Source: an uncultured Methylobacter sp. (GTDB taxonomy: Bacteria; Pseudomonadota; Gammaproteobacteria; Methylococcales; Methylomonadaceae). Taken from it: DNA of 64,000 nucleotides. Both the position numbers and the translations under genes were made by a program. The stretch spans positions 41,056-105,055 of the forward strand of contig CAILCX010000071.1 in the NCBI GenBank assembly GCA_903832775.1. The letters are read 5' to 3'. Position 1 is the stretch's first letter, and each line of letters opens with the position of its first letter. Shown piece after piece: positions 19,611-28,679 of this stretch. The notes beneath the pieces are model-generated. The model did not search any database. It worked only from the letters and a program-made list of their open reading frames with translations, and was not told where the DNA came from.

Positions 19611-20750
19611 ATGCCAAACAACATGGAAATCAAAGCCCGCCTTATCGGCGGACTCATTTTGGTCTTGCTGGGTGGCTGGGTTCTCCATAGCTATATTCCC
19701 TTGCTGGCTTGGGCTGTCGTTCTTGCTATCACCACCTGGCCTGTTTATATGCGCTTGCTTGTTAGCAAGGAATTGCATGGCAAAGTGACCTGGGGTGCCG
19801 TCGGACTCACTTTACTGATCGGTACAATTATCCTCGCACCAATTGGTTACGGTCTTCATCGCTTGATTAATGAAGCGCAAATGATGGGGCAATTTCTCAA
19901 TGACGCGCAAAATTTAGGTATTCCTGCACCAGCCTGGTTGGACACCATTCCAATGATCGGTCAGGCCGCCAAAGATTTCTGGATTGATAATTTGGGCAGC
20001 GCTGAAGCAGCCAAAGAATCTCTGCATTGGCTGGGTACTGGCAGCGCGGTCACTTACACAAAAGATTTTGCCGGCCAGTTGGTGCATAGTTTTTTTAGTT
20101 TTCTGATGATACTGCTGGTACTTTTTTTTATATATCAGCACGGTCAGGGTTTGAGCCGCCAGGTTTTGGCCAGTAGTCGAAAATTGTTCGGCGATACTGG
20201 CGTTCGCTATGTTTTGCATGCCACAACCGCAGTGCGTGGTACGGTTAACGGTATGGTGTTGATTGGTTTAAGTAAAGGCCTGTTGCTGGGTATTGGTTAT
20301 GCCTTTGCCGGCTTAAGTCATCCTGCCATGCTGGGTGCTTTAACCGGTATTTTTGCAATGATCCCCTTCGCTGCTAAAATTATCTTTGGTGCCTGTTCTC
20401 TGGTATTGGTTGCCCAGGGGCATGCTGGTCCTGCGGCTGGACTTTTTATTTACGGCATGGTTCTTACCATGATAACTGACAACTATGTGCGACCGGCTTT
20501 AATCGGTGGTGCAGTTAAATTACCGTTTCTCTGGACCTTGCTGGGAATTTTTGCGGGGATGGAATCCTTGGGTTTTCTGGGTTTGTTTCTCGGGCCAACG
20601 CTCATGGCGGTTTTGATGTCAATCTGGCGCGACTGGATTATTGATATTGATAATCCATCTGTCAAAATTATCAGTCCCAAGCCAGAAATACAAATTGACG
20701 ATGAGCCTTTAGCTACTCCATCAGCAACTGAATTCGATGACGGACAATGA
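19611..20750 (+). CDS. AI-2E family transporter (PerM/YdiK-like)
   Basis: Polytopic inner-membrane protein, 379 residues, with about seven or eight hydrophobic helices and the layout of the AI-2E/PerM family. Conserved stretches are visible (LPFLWTLLGIFAGMESLGFL and GLFLGPTLMAVLMSIWRDW). Despite the family name, transport substrates vary and export of autoinducer-2 cannot be assumed. It follows the flippase by 22 bases and its stop overlaps the cis/trans isomerase start by four bases, suggesting coupled expression. The C-terminal tail is acidic and cytoplasmic. Confidence 0.85.
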   Translation: MPNNMEIKARLIGGLILVLLGGWVLHSYIPLLAWAVVLAITTWPVYMRLLVSKELHGKVTWGAVGLTLLIGTIILAPIGYGLHRLINEAQMMGQFLNDAQNLGIPAPAWLDTIPMIGQAAKDFWIDNLGSAEAAKESLHWLGTGSAVTYTKDFAGQLVHSFFSFLMILLVLFFIYQHGQGLSRQVLASSRKLFGDTGVRYVLHATTAVRGTVNGMVLIGLSKGLLLGIGYAFAGLSHPAMLGALTGIFAMIPFAAKIIFGACSLVLVAQGHAGPAAGLFIYGMVLTMITDNYVRPALIGGAVKLPFLWTLLGIFAGMESLGFLGLFLGPTLMAVLMSIWRDWIIDIDNPSVKIISPKPEIQIDDEPLATPSATEFDDGQ

Positions 20751-23074
20751 ATAATAAAAGTGCTCTTTATTTATTTGCTATCGTTTTTTGTAGCTTTTAC
20801 GATTCCACGTTACTGGCGGCAGAGGCGATTTCATATGTCAAAGATGTTAAACCGATTCTGGATTCGCGCTGTGTTACTTGTCACTCCTGTTACGATTCTC
20901 CTTGCCAGCTCAAATTAAACTCTTTTGAAGGCTTAAGCCGAGGCGCTAGCAAGAATCCTGTCTATGATCATCAACGTATTAAAGCCGTGGAACCCAGTCG
21001 TCTTTTTATTGATGAAACCACGACAGCAGATTGGCGAAAAAAAGATTTCTTTCCCGTTATCAATGAACAAACCCCATCGCCTGAGGCTAATGTCGATAAT
21101 TCACTGATTGCAAAACTGCTTAGTTTAAAGAGCGAGCAACCTTTGCCTGTCTCGGGGAAATTACCCAAAGCGATTGACTTGGCACTGGAGCGGACGTTGC
21201 AATGTCCATCGCCAGACGAATTTACTGAACATAAAAAAAACCACCCGCTTTGGGGAATGCCTTATGGCTTACCACCGTTAACTAAGGCTGAGGAAGACAC
21301 GCTGGTCAATTGGCTAAAAGCTGGCGCTAAGAATGACGCTTTTCAATCGTCATTATCACCTGAGGCAAGTGCTGAAATCAGAAAATGGGAGCAGTTTTTT
21401 AACGGTGAATCGTTAAAACAGCAGTTGAGCGCCCGCTATATGTACGAACATTTATATATCGGCGACCTGCACTTCAAAGGCCATCCCAATAATGAGTTTT
21501 ATAAAATTACTCGTTCTGCAACACCTCCAGGTCAGCCAATTGAAGAACTTAAAAGTGTGCGGCCATTTGATAATCCTGGCATACCCAAGTTTTATTATCG
21601 ATTACGTCCGATAACGTCCACCATAGTCGATAAGGATCATTTTGTTTACGAATTAAGCGATAGCAGAATGCAACGTTATGAGGCATTGTTCTTAAATCCG
21701 AAATACAGTATCAGTCATTTGCCGGGATATGACTTGCATGCAGCAGCGAACCCTTTTAAAACTTTCAGCCAATTACCGGCAGCGTCCCGATATCAATTTC
21801 TTCTGGATGATGCACAATATTTTTTTTCGGGCTTTATCAAAGGGCCAGTTTGTCGGGGGCAGGCTTCACTGAATGTAATCAGAGACCAGTTTTGGGTTGC
21901 TTTTATAAAACCTCAGTTTGAATTTAATCAGCAAAACACCGAGTTTCTGGCTGAAAACAGTCAATACTTGCAAATGCCCGCCTCTGATGGTGAAAATATC
22001 GGCTTTCTGGAATGGCGGCAATATAACCAGTTGCAAAGCCATTATTTACAACATAAAGAATTTTTAATCAATAGTTTACAGCCGCAACACCCGATTGATT
22101 TGAACTTGATTTGGGATGGCGAGGGCTATAACGAGAATGCCTTGTTAACGGTATTTCGCCATTTTGACAGCGCCACGGTTGTTAAGGGCTTGTTGGGTAA
22201 GCCGCCATTAACGGCTTGGGTGGTTGATTATCCGTTGTTTGAAAGAATACATTATTTGCTTGCCGCCGGTTTCAATGTGTCCGGTAGCATAGAACATCAA
22301 CTCACCACACGTCTGTATATGGACTTCTTACGTATGGAAGCTGAAAACAATTTTCTTAAGTTTATTCCGGTTAATCAAAGAAAAGCCATGCATGACAGTT
22401 GGTATGAAGGCATTGATCTGAAGATTTTCAGTTTTTTTGAAACTCCGGCTTTTAATACAGATACGAATCTGGGAATCCGCTATCAAACTTTTGATTATAA
22501 AAATGAGTTTTTCTTAAGCCTCCAGCAACAACTCGGGCGGGCCGGTGGTAAAGCGGATTTAATCAATCATTGTCTGCAAGCGCAATGCAATAATGCTGAT
22601 ACTCCGCAGGAACAACAACAAATTGATACTATGATGCGCAGTCTTGCTGATTTAAAGGGCGAAGAAATTGCAGTCTTGCCTGAAGTGTCATTTTTAAGGG
22701 TAAAAACAGTTAATCCTGAAAAAGATAGAGTTTACTCATTGATTCGTAATCAAAAATTATTGAATGTGTCGTTTATTTTTGGCGAAAATTTAAGACGTGA
22801 GCCCGATAAAGATACGCTGACCGTTGTGCCGGGCTTTATTGGCAGTTATCCCAATATCTTTTTTGGCGTGACCCAGCAGCAATTATCGGGATTTATTGAG
22901 CATTTAAAACGCAGTTCAAGTAGTGCTGATGCTGATTTATTTTATAGTGTCTATGGAATTCGCAGAACCAATCCTGAGATATGGTCATATTACGATTGGT
23001 TTAATAAAAAATATCACGAGGATCATCCTGAAAGTTCGGGTGTTTTTGATCTGAATAGGTATGAAAACCTATAG
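20747..23074 (+). CDS. cti: Periplasmic fatty acid cis/trans isomerase (haem protein)
   Basis: Converts cis to trans unsaturated acyl chains in membrane phospholipids, a rapid response that stiffens membranes under solvent or heat stress. The 775-residue product has a signal peptide (cleavage near LLAAEA) and close to the N-terminus the c-type haem motif CVTCH, followed by the Cys-containing SCYDSPCQLKL, as in Pseudomonas Cti. A second conserved patch is YYDWFNKKYHEDHPESSGVFD at the C-terminus. Length matches the family (about 760-790). It overlaps the AI-2E-family gene by four bases. Confidence 0.9.
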   Translation: MNNKSALYLFAIVFCSFYDSTLLAAEAISYVKDVKPILDSRCVTCHSCYDSPCQLKLNSFEGLSRGASKNPVYDHQRIKAVEPSRLFIDETTTADWRKKDFFPVINEQTPSPEANVDNSLIAKLLSLKSEQPLPVSGKLPKAIDLALERTLQCPSPDEFTEHKKNHPLWGMPYGLPPLTKAEEDTLVNWLKAGAKNDAFQSSLSPEASAEIRKWEQFFNGESLKQQLSARYMYEHLYIGDLHFKGHPNNEFYKITRSATPPGQPIEELKSVRPFDNPGIPKFYYRLRPITSTIVDKDHFVYELSDSRMQRYEALFLNPKYSISHLPGYDLHAAANPFKTFSQLPAASRYQFLLDDAQYFFSGFIKGPVCRGQASLNVIRDQFWVAFIKPQFEFNQQNTEFLAENSQYLQMPASDGENIGFLEWRQYNQLQSHYLQHKEFLINSLQPQHPIDLNLIWDGEGYNENALLTVFRHFDSATVVKGLLGKPPLTAWVVDYPLFERIHYLLAAGFNVSGSIEHQLTTRLYMDFLRMEAENNFLKFIPVNQRKAMHDSWYEGIDLKIFSFFETPAFNTDTNLGIRYQTFDYKNEFFLSLQQQLGRAGGKADLINHCLQAQCNNADTPQEQQQIDTMMRSLADLKGEEIAVLPEVSFLRVKTVNPEKDRVYSLIRNQKLLNVSFIFGENLRREPDKDTLTVVPGFIGSYPNIFFGVTQQQLSGFIEHLKRSSSSADADLFYSVYGIRRTNPEIWSYYDWFNKKYHEDHPESSGVFDLNRYENL

Positions 23075-23167
23075 ACTTAAACCCTGCGAAGTCGAATAAT
23101 ACCCCTGTTGTATTCTGATTTTTCAATCAAAATAATCCAAACATCATATTGGGGGGAGGGTAAGGAA

Positions 23168-23476
23168 GTGAGTATTTATGATTTTCGGCGCAATCCACGT
23201 CGCTCGACAGCGAGTCGAAGGATAGATGACCGGAGAAAAATCCCTTATCCTTTCGGTTCGCTGGAATGGCAAAAAAATATTGAAAATTATTATCTCGCTT
23301 GGCCAAAATCTAATCGTCGTAATATGGACAGGCGCAATGATGAGCGACGAGCACCGGATCGTCGGCATCAGCAACTTTCTGAGCAACTTCGCTCGGCAAA
23401 AAAATTTTCTCCGATTTTACTTACGCAAGAAGAAAAGAAATTGATTGAGGAATTGTATTTTAGTGAACTGGATTAG
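23168..23476 (+). CDS. Small basic protein with two blocks of arginine doublets
   Basis: The track starts this ORF at TTG 23108, but GTG at 23168 is better placed, seven bases after GAGGG. The 102-residue product (from the GTG) has no signal peptide. It carries two runs of four Arg-Arg pairs: FRRNPRRSTASRRIDDRR near the start and RRNMDRRNDERRAPDRR near residues 55-72, spaced mostly every five residues. Between them lies an aromatic segment (YPFGSLEWQKNIENYYLAW). Similar RR-periodic stretches occur in PilZ- and GGDEF-associated bacterial proteins, but I do not recognise the family. Nucleic-acid, lipid or nucleotide binding are all possible. It is 93 bp after cti, same strand. Confidence 0.6.
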   Translation: MSIYDFRRNPRRSTASRRIDDRRKIPYPFGSLEWQKNIENYYLAWPKSNRRNMDRRNDERRAPDRRHQQLSEQLRSAKKFSPILLTQEEKKLIEELYFSELD

Positions 23477-23531
23477 AATGGCTTTAAATCAATTTGCTTA
23501 AATTGATTTTGTTTTTAAATATTTATAAGCT

Positions 23532-24188
23532 TTAGCCATCGCCATTCATCAGCATTGCGCCATATTGTTCTGGTGTAATTGAGCCTCCCATCTTTTCTGC
23601 TAGTCCCTGGTCGCAAGCAGGGAGAGCGTCTTGTATCGCGTCAATCCGCTTCCATTGAGGTGCCGGGGTTTCTGTATCTGCTTGGGGCACGTATTTTGAA
23701 GACTCTATACGTTGCATGCGGTGAATATATCGAGGGCAGTTCATAAAAATCTCAGTTATCTTTATCCTGACGATCATGTCTGCACCCTGATATTCAGGTA
23801 GCAATGGATCATCCTTGTCAATAATAGCGTCTCCGTGAACTCGAACGCGATGCGGAGTTTCAAAATCTATAAATAGCATGCCTATTTTAGTGTTGCCTTG
23901 AATGTTGCCCATAGACAGAAACATCCCATTGCCATCGTAACTGGGGAAGGCCAGTGTCTCTGGATCTATGACGCGAACCAAGCCGATGTTGCCGCCTTTG
24001 TAAGAGCAAGTGGGATAGCCGCGATGATCTAGCGTGGTCAGAAAGAAAAAATCCCTGCTTTCAATGAAGGCTTGATGTTGCTCATTTACCTGATTTTCAA
24101 CGATGATTTCGGTGACCCTGTTAGCCAGGTTCCGAGTGTCATGCTGGTCTTGTAATTGTCGATGCTGGGTACTGAATAGATTACTCAT
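23532..24188 (-). CDS. Pyridoxamine 5'-phosphate oxidase-like flavin-binding protein
   Basis: FMN-binding split-barrel protein of the PPOX-related class, 218 residues. Visible family elements are FFLTTLDHRGYPTCSYKGG, LAFPSYDGNGMFLSMGNI and IGMLFIDFETPHRVRVHGDA, the last resembling the FMN/F420-binding region. The C-terminus is an extension of about 50 residues with MNCPRYIHRM, seen in the subgroup acting as general flavin reductase-like or oxygen-sensing proteins. The substrate is unknown. Transcribed alone and convergent with the preceding gene. Confidence 0.8.
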   Translation of the reverse strand: MSNLFSTQHRQLQDQHDTRNLANRVTEIIVENQVNEQHQAFIESRDFFFLTTLDHRGYPTCSYKGGNIGLVRVIDPETLAFPSYDGNGMFLSMGNIQGNTKIGMLFIDFETPHRVRVHGDAIIDKDDPLLPEYQGADMIVRIKITEIFMNCPRYIHRMQRIESSKYVPQADTETPAPQWKRIDAIQDALPACDQGLAEKMGGSITPEQYGAMLMNGDG

Positions 24189-24350
24189 GAAATAGTCCTT
24201 TTAATGTTCTTGAAAATACAAAACGTAAAAATCCACTGTGGACGATATTAGCATAGACTTCGCCCATAAAATGATAGATCAATTAGCTTGTTGGTCAGAG
24301 ATTTGAAAAAAATATCTGGTTTCGTTTATGTTTTATTGCCATCAGAAAAA

Positions 24351-24647
24351 TTACTGTACTAAAATCCAGGGCTTGACTACCACCGCCCAAACGTCGGCAT
24401 CCGAATCAAGCCAGTTAAGTGCTTGTTGATCCGTCACTAGGGTAACTTGGTTATTTTGCATCCATAGCGAAACCTGATCTTTGTTATCAAGGTAAAACTG
24501 GTAAGCCACATCGACCAAATCCAGATCAGGGGCAACAAATACTGCAGTGCCGCTGGCAAAAAACCGTTGTAATTCTTTCCAGGGGATTTGTGAGGTTTCC
24601 AGATTTACTTTTTCTTTGGCAATATCGTAACGGTTTGATTCGGGCAT
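24351..24647 (-). CDS. DUF2288 family protein
   Basis: Small protein of the DUF2288 family, about 98 residues from the ATG at 24647. The track's longer start lies in sequence with no family similarity, whereas GAGAGA precedes the ATG at 24647. Conserved features are YDIAKEKVNLETSQIPWKEL, FASGTAVFVAPDLDLVDVA and the C-terminal VWAVVVKPWILVQ. The family is found mainly in gammaproteobacteria and cyanobacteria and has no assigned function. Probably cytosolic, with no signal peptide or membrane helix. Confidence 0.78.
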   Translation of the reverse strand: MPESNRYDIAKEKVNLETSQIPWKELQRFFASGTAVFVAPDLDLVDVAYQFYLDNKDQVSLWMQNNQVTLVTDQQALNWLDSDADVWAVVVKPWILVQ

Positions 24648-24768
24648 GTTTTCTCTCTTGAGCGGTTGCCTGTGAGTGGCGATCAGCACATTTGCATGGC
24701 ATCGTTAGCAAGTCAGCTGGTATTCTATAGCGTGAGATTATAAATTACTAAATTAAGAGAGTTAAATT

Positions 24769-25560
24769 ATGTCGTTTTTCGAGTCAATAACCAAAAAATC
24801 CAAGTTGAAAGCCGCCATCAAGCAAACAACCGAGGCAAGGAGCAGTGAAGGCGTAATTGCCGATCAATTATTCACCAAGGTTTATCATGATTACGCAGAG
24901 GTTGTTTCCAATGAACTGTTGATTGCCGAGGCTTTATACAACTGGGGATTTGCTTTGTTGCATCAGGCTAAAACCAAGTCAGGTGAGCCGGCGGTAAAGC
25001 TTTATGAGGAAGCGATTTCAAAGTTTTCTTTTTGCCTGACGCTAGAGCCGGCTTATCTTGGCGCAGCAATAGACGGGGGCGTTGCTTTTATGGAATTGGC
25101 CAGAATTAAGGCAGTATCTCCTGGCGATGCGCTTTATGGAAGTGCGAAAAGTTATTTTGAACAGGCCAATGCTATTCAGGCAGGATCTGCATCTTATAAT
25201 CTGGCTTGTATTTATGGTTTACGGGGCGACAAAGAGGCTTGTTTAACAGCATTGGAAATTTCTAAAGGAAAGGGCAGTTTGCCGGATTCTGAAGATATTC
25301 TTAATGATCCCGATCTGGGTGGCGTTAAGGATCAGGTTTGGTTTTTGGATTTTATGGAGTCTTTAAAACAGAAACCTGAAGTTGCTGCCATTGCTGCTCC
25401 CACAAAAGCAAAAGCCGAGGCGGTTGTTAAAGAAGATGAGCCTGAAGTTGTTACTGAATCAGACGTCATTATCGAACCTGAAACAAAAATAATTAAAAAC
25501 CTCGCAGAATCCGAAAAAACCAGTGACGAAGCCTGTTTGGCTGTCGAGGATTTTAAGTAG
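24769..25560 (+). CDS. Tetratricopeptide-repeat protein of unknown role
   Basis: 263 residues, no signal peptide. TPR-like helical pairs are visible: LLIAEALYNWGFALLHQAKT, KLYEEAISKFSFCLTLEPAYLGAAIDGGVAF, YFEQANAIQAGSASYNLACIYGLRG and a final unit ending at about residue 200. The C-terminal 60 residues are acidic, Ala/Glu/Val-rich and probably disordered. The pattern NLACIYGLRGDKEACLTALE matches the TPR end-of-group module. The start at 24769 follows AGAGAG. Likely a scaffolding or protein-interaction factor; partners cannot be inferred from neighbours. Confidence 0.75.
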   Translation: MSFFESITKKSKLKAAIKQTTEARSSEGVIADQLFTKVYHDYAEVVSNELLIAEALYNWGFALLHQAKTKSGEPAVKLYEEAISKFSFCLTLEPAYLGAAIDGGVAFMELARIKAVSPGDALYGSAKSYFEQANAIQAGSASYNLACIYGLRGDKEACLTALEISKGKGSLPDSEDILNDPDLGGVKDQVWFLDFMESLKQKPEVAAIAAPTKAKAEAVVKEDEPEVVTESDVIIEPETKIIKNLAESEKTSDEACLAVEDFK

Positions 25561-25582
25561 TTTTTTTGTTGGTTCTGAAAAA

Positions 25583-26149
25583 TTAGCGGTTGGGGTGATG
25601 GCACGCCGCTAATAAAGTCTGCATTTTGACCAGTCCTAGTTTTCGGGTAAGTTCAATATTATGTTGCGGAATGTTTTCCGGATTCGGGTGGCTTTCTAAG
25701 GCCTTATCTATACTGGTTTCGCGAAGTAGATGTACCATGGGGTAGGGGGAACGGTTGGTGTAATTTGCAGCATCATCTTTTTTTGCGTCTTGAAAGCAAT
25801 AGTCGGGATGGAAGCTGGCCAACTGGTAAATGCCTTCATAGCCCTGCTCAATTAACAAGGTTTCGGCGATTTCAATAAAATCCAGATAGTCTTCGAAGTC
25901 TGTAAATGCCTTGGCAAAGATAAGGAGAGTGGTTTCAATGTCCGAGTCTGAATCCAGTCGATCACATTCAAGTATCAGCTTTAATAAGCATTGATCGATT
26001 TGAGTGTCGTGATTGACATTGAAAAAAATACTGCCTCGTTCCAGTTCGCGTTTTGCGAACGGACAAATACTGTACTCGACGATTATTGTTTTCAGCCAGG
26101 TGCGTGTAACTGCTTCAATGTCTTGGTCTGATAGTGGAGTTTCTGTCAT
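25583..26149 (-). CDS. DUF1415 family protein
   Basis: 188 residues from the ATG at 26149. The track's longer version begins inside the terminator of the next gene, so the shorter start is preferred. Family hallmarks are VTRTWLKTIIVEYSICPFAK near the N-terminus, LASFHPDYCFQDAKKDDAAN and the C-terminal RSPYPMVHLLRETSIDKALE. DUF1415 is a widespread gammaproteobacterial family of unknown function. It has invariant Cys and His positions that could bind a metal. Soluble, no signal peptide. Downstream of the CBS-pair gene on the same strand but separated by a terminator. Confidence 0.82.
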   Translation of the reverse strand: MTETPLSDQDIEAVTRTWLKTIIVEYSICPFAKRELERGSIFFNVNHDTQIDQCLLKLILECDRLDSDSDIETTLLIFAKAFTDFEDYLDFIEIAETLLIEQGYEGIYQLASFHPDYCFQDAKKDDAANYTNRSPYPMVHLLRETSIDKALESHPNPENIPQHNIELTRKLGLVKMQTLLAACHHPNR

Positions 26150-26170
26150 GATAGCTAGCCGGGGAAAACA

Positions 26171-26197
26171 AAAAAGCCCCAAATACTGAGGCTTTTT
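26171..26197 (-). terminator. Rho-independent terminator after the CBS-domain gene
   Basis: AAAAAGCC and GGCTTTTT arms enclose a short loop, with a T run on the minus strand, 21 bp after the CBS-gene stop. It separates that gene from the DUF1415 gene. Confidence 0.7.
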
Positions 26198-26217
26198 GAA
26201 GCAAAAAAGAGGTAGCG

Positions 26218-26694
26218 TTATTTATGTCCAGAGCCGGCAGCGATTCTTTTTTCCCTGTCTTCACTGGCCTTTTCAATTTTCGAAAAGACCCGAAGAATGT
26301 CAGTGGCCGAAATGATGCCAACCAGTTTGTTGTCTTTATCAACGACAGGTAAAGCGCCAATTTTATTTTCTGCCATCTTTGAAGCTGCTTCTGAAGCGAA
26401 AGTTTCCGGGTTTACGGTGATAACGCCACGGTGCATGATATGTTGTACTTTTTTGGGAACAACATGCAGTTCAGTAGTGCCTGTTCCGGTCGCAGCTTCA
26501 ATGGCATTCGAGTTGCTTTTGGGGCCCAGTGCTTTGTAAAGGTCACGATCGGATACGATTCCGATGACCTTACCTTTTTCAACGACAGGTAAGTGACGAA
26601 TTCTTTCGTAATGAATCAAGAAAAAAACACGATCAATTAAATCATGTTGCTCGACTGTAAATACTTTTGAAGTCATTAAATCTTCAACTCGCAT
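26218..26694 (-). CDS. CBS-pair domain protein
   Basis: 158-residue stand-alone pair of CBS domains (about residues 1-60 and 82-145). Conserved CBS patterns are visible twice: RIRHLPVVEKGKVIGIVSDRDL and KIGALPVVDKDNKLVGIISATDIL. Such proteins bind adenine nucleotides and act as energy or redox sensors regulating other proteins. A spacer of about 20 residues (SNSNAIEAATGTGTTELHVV) separates the domains. The C-terminus is a short charged tail. Divergent from adk, whose product sets the AMP/ADP/ATP balance; that may be coincidence. Confidence 0.88.
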   Translation of the reverse strand: MRVEDLMTSKVFTVEQHDLIDRVFFLIHYERIRHLPVVEKGKVIGIVSDRDLYKALGPKSNSNAIEAATGTGTTELHVVPKKVQHIMHRGVITVNPETFASEAASKMAENKIGALPVVDKDNKLVGIISATDILRVFSKIEKASEDREKRIAAGSGHK

Positions 26695-26856
26695 TTTTAT
26701 TCTCCTTAAGGTAAAAACTGACTAAGAATAGGGAATTAAATGTATTTTTACAAGAGATAAAATTTGATGTGTTATAAAATACCCAGTTATGGTTTTGTTT
26801 GGCTTTGTAGTTGGGGTTAAGCTAACTCAAGCTACACGAGTGTTATGTAAGTTTAA

Positions 26857-27525
<669 letters not shown>

Positions 27526-27614
27526 TCTCCCAAGAGTCGGTACTCTTAATTTAAGTAAAAAGGTTTAAAAGTTAATGATAAAGAAAGTTTTAATGGTTCA
27601 AGGGAGAGGCAAAG

Positions 27615-28637
27615 ATGACCAAGTTATTTAACATTGCCGTAGTCGGCGCCACAGGTGCGGTTGGCGAAGCCATGCTGTCCATTCTCGAAGAACGTAATTT
27701 CCCTTGTGGTGAGGTTTATGCTTTAGCTAGCAGCAATTCAGTCGGCAAAAGAATTCCTTTCAAAGGCGGGTCTTTAGTCGTAAAAGATTTGGCTACTTTT
27801 GATTTTTCAACAGTGCAAATCGGTTTGTTTTCGCCAGGCGCTTCGGTTTCTGCAGAATATGCACCAAAAGCAGCGGCTGCTGGCTGCGTAGTGATTGATA
27901 ATACCTCGCAATTTCGCTATGACGAAGATATTCCGTTGGTAGTGCCAGAAGTCAATCCTGAAAGAATTGCCGATTATAAAAATCGCGGCATTATCGCCAA
28001 CCCTAATTGTTCAACCATTCAGATGTTGGTGGCTTTAAAGCCTATCTACGATGCAGTAGGGATTACGCGTATCAATGTCTGCACTTATCAGGCGGTTTCC
28101 GGTACAGGAAAAGAAGCCATTGAAGAGTTGGTTAAGCAAACGTCCAGTCTGCTTAGTATGCAACCTATCAAGACTAGTGTTTATCCAAAACAGATTGCTT
28201 TTAATGTTTTGCCGCAGATTGACGTATTCATGGAGAACGGTTACACCAAGGAAGAAATGAAAATGGTCTGGGAAACGCAAAAAATTCTGGGTGATGATAG
28301 TGTTATGGTGAATGCAACCGCGGTGCGGGTTCCTGTATTTTATGGGCACTCCGAGGCCGTGCACATCGAAACGCGTGAAAAAATTGACGTAGCCACAGTA
28401 AGAGCATTACTTGAGAAGGCGCCCGGTGTGACCGTTATGGATGAACGTAAAGATGGCGGCTATCCAACGGCGGTCACTGAGTCTTCAGGTAATGATGATG
28501 TGTTTGTAGGTCGGATTCGTGAGGATATTTCGCATCCTCTGGGACTCGATTTGTGGGTAGTTGGCGATAATGTTCGTAAAGGCGCTGCTTTAAACAGTGT
28601 GCAAATAGCAGAAGTGCTGGTAAAAAATTACATGTAG
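27615..28637 (+). CDS. asd: Aspartate-semialdehyde dehydrogenase
   Basis: NADPH-dependent enzyme of the aspartate pathway leading to lysine, diaminopimelate, threonine and methionine. The 340-residue product has the Rossmann motif VVGATGAVGEAM and the active-site Cys in ANPNCSTIQML (near residue 132). The substrate-binding Arg/His region is in VPVFYGHSEAVHIET. Length and the ANPNCSTIQ form fit the subgroup shared by Pseudomonas and Gram-positives. GGGAGAGG precedes the ATG. The order asd-fimV matches Pseudomonas. Confidence 0.96.
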   Translation: MTKLFNIAVVGATGAVGEAMLSILEERNFPCGEVYALASSNSVGKRIPFKGGSLVVKDLATFDFSTVQIGLFSPGASVSAEYAPKAAAAGCVVIDNTSQFRYDEDIPLVVPEVNPERIADYKNRGIIANPNCSTIQMLVALKPIYDAVGITRINVCTYQAVSGTGKEAIEELVKQTSSLLSMQPIKTSVYPKQIAFNVLPQIDVFMENGYTKEEMKMVWETQKILGDDSVMVNATAVRVPVFYGHSEAVHIETREKIDVATVRALLEKAPGVTVMDERKDGGYPTAVTESSGNDDVFVGRIREDISHPLGLDLWVVGDNVRKGAALNSVQIAEVLVKNYM

Positions 28638-28679
28638 TCTAAGCTTGTCTACATATTTGACTGGACGCGGTAAGAGACT

